From: Polytrichum commune
Lineage: Eukaryota > Streptophyta > Polytrichopsida > Polytrichales > Polytrichaceae
Reading direction: 5' to 3'
Assembly (NCBI GenBank): GCA_950295325.1
Contig: OX485804.1
Span: 24,740,001 to 24,800,000, forward strand
Length of the DNA stretch: 60,000 bases
Both the position numbers and the translations under genes were made by a program. The notes beneath the pieces are model-generated. The model did no database searches and had not been told where the DNA came from. It saw only the letters and a list, made by a program, of their open reading frames with translations. Positions within the stretch are counted from its first letter, which is position 1. Each line of letters opens with the position of its first letter. Below are positions 59,575 through 60,000 of the stretch, one piece after another.

Positions 59575-60000
59575 TTAGAATATGCTCTTCAAATTAATGA
59601 AGATGAACCGCAACGTGACAACAACATGTAAGTGGTGGGAGTTGGAAGCACTTGGATGTCGAGGGATTGGGCCCAACAATCCTCCCCGGGCAGTGTGCTA
59701 GTGATGTGTAATAATGTCGAGTACGGCCATCCAAGGCAACAAGCAAGAAAAGAAGGACCCATCTGGGCCGGCAAGAACTCGCTACCTTAGTACATACAGC
59801 AGCTCCCTTTGTGTACAGTGTACAGACTCCCCTCACATGTGTAATGCCAGTCTGATTCTTCCCACATGTCGCTCTTCTGAGCACGGATATTTGTTTACTG
59901 GTTTTTTGGTTTTACGAGTATCTGCATGTTGGCTACACGATGTAAAAGTGAAGAAGCAAGAATGCCATTTGATTTCTCGTTTGTTTGTTTGTTTGTTTGT
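59575..60000. other. Window end, no gene identified; (TTTG)n at the edge
   Basis: GC-richer than most intergenic DNA here. A (GTTT)n run occupies about 59978-60000. The DNA after the MITE does not continue the 49.5-kb repeat. It could be the flank of a gene beyond the window, but no domain is visible. Confidence 0.4.

Noticed and set aside
1-60000. CRISPR array, bacterial operons, plastid or mitochondrial insert
   Set aside because: No spaced direct-repeat array, no organelle gene sequence, and intron-containing genes throughout.

Overview
The window reads as nuclear DNA of a land plant with a gene-poor, AT-rich, repeat-laden genome. Two genes have typical GT-AG introns, one encodes a chloroplast envelope/thylakoid-type UPF0016 transporter with a plant-style N-terminal extension, and the spaces between genes are filled with short inverted-repeat DNA transposons, a tRNA-derived SINE, a LINE relic, minisatellites and microsatellites. 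The transporter sequence and the kinds of TE protein present (SWIM finger, DUF7869-like, LINE zf-RVT tail) make me lean towards a non-flowering plant (moss, lycophyte or fern), but the sequence alone does not prove this.

Layout. 1-2.55 kb: a large imperfect palindrome (long-TIR transposon) with an AT-hook ORF remnant. 3.44-4.84 kb (minus): an intact, intronless, GC-richer gene for an unrecognised five-pass membrane protein of 466 residues. 5.8-7.05 kb (minus): the broken 3' end of a LINE. 7.8-22.3 kb: no host gene; MITE families (Tourist-like with TTA/TAA duplications, CACTA-like with AACACTA subterminal repeats), a 179-bp tandem repeat, a 34-bp minisatellite of about 17 units, and a SWIM-finger transposase fragment. 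22.7-30.4 kb (plus): a seven-exon gene for a 693-residue nuclear PHD-BAH chromatin protein, with a three-unit tandem repeat directly before its start codon. 33.0-38.8 kb (minus): a ten-exon gene for a 352-residue PAM71/CCHA1-like Mn/Ca transporter, convergent with the PHD-BAH gene, with a 61-bp GC-rich minisatellite 0.75-1 kb upstream of its start. 39.8-60 kb: no host gene; a full-length tRNA-derived SINE with an 11-bp target duplication, a DUF7869-like pseudogene, nested MITEs, a near-perfect 172-nt hairpin and several dispersed repeats.

The three intact genes do not form a functional unit: one is nuclear (chromatin reading), one plastid (Mn/Ca supply to photosystem II), one a membrane protein of unknown role. 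Most of the window's interest lies in the repeats: at least six families recur two to six times within 60 kb, several in introns or gene-flanking DNA of the two spliced genes, and two show datable nested insertions. Exon models were built by hand from splice consensus, reading-frame continuity and family motifs; all reading-frame joins close without adjustment.
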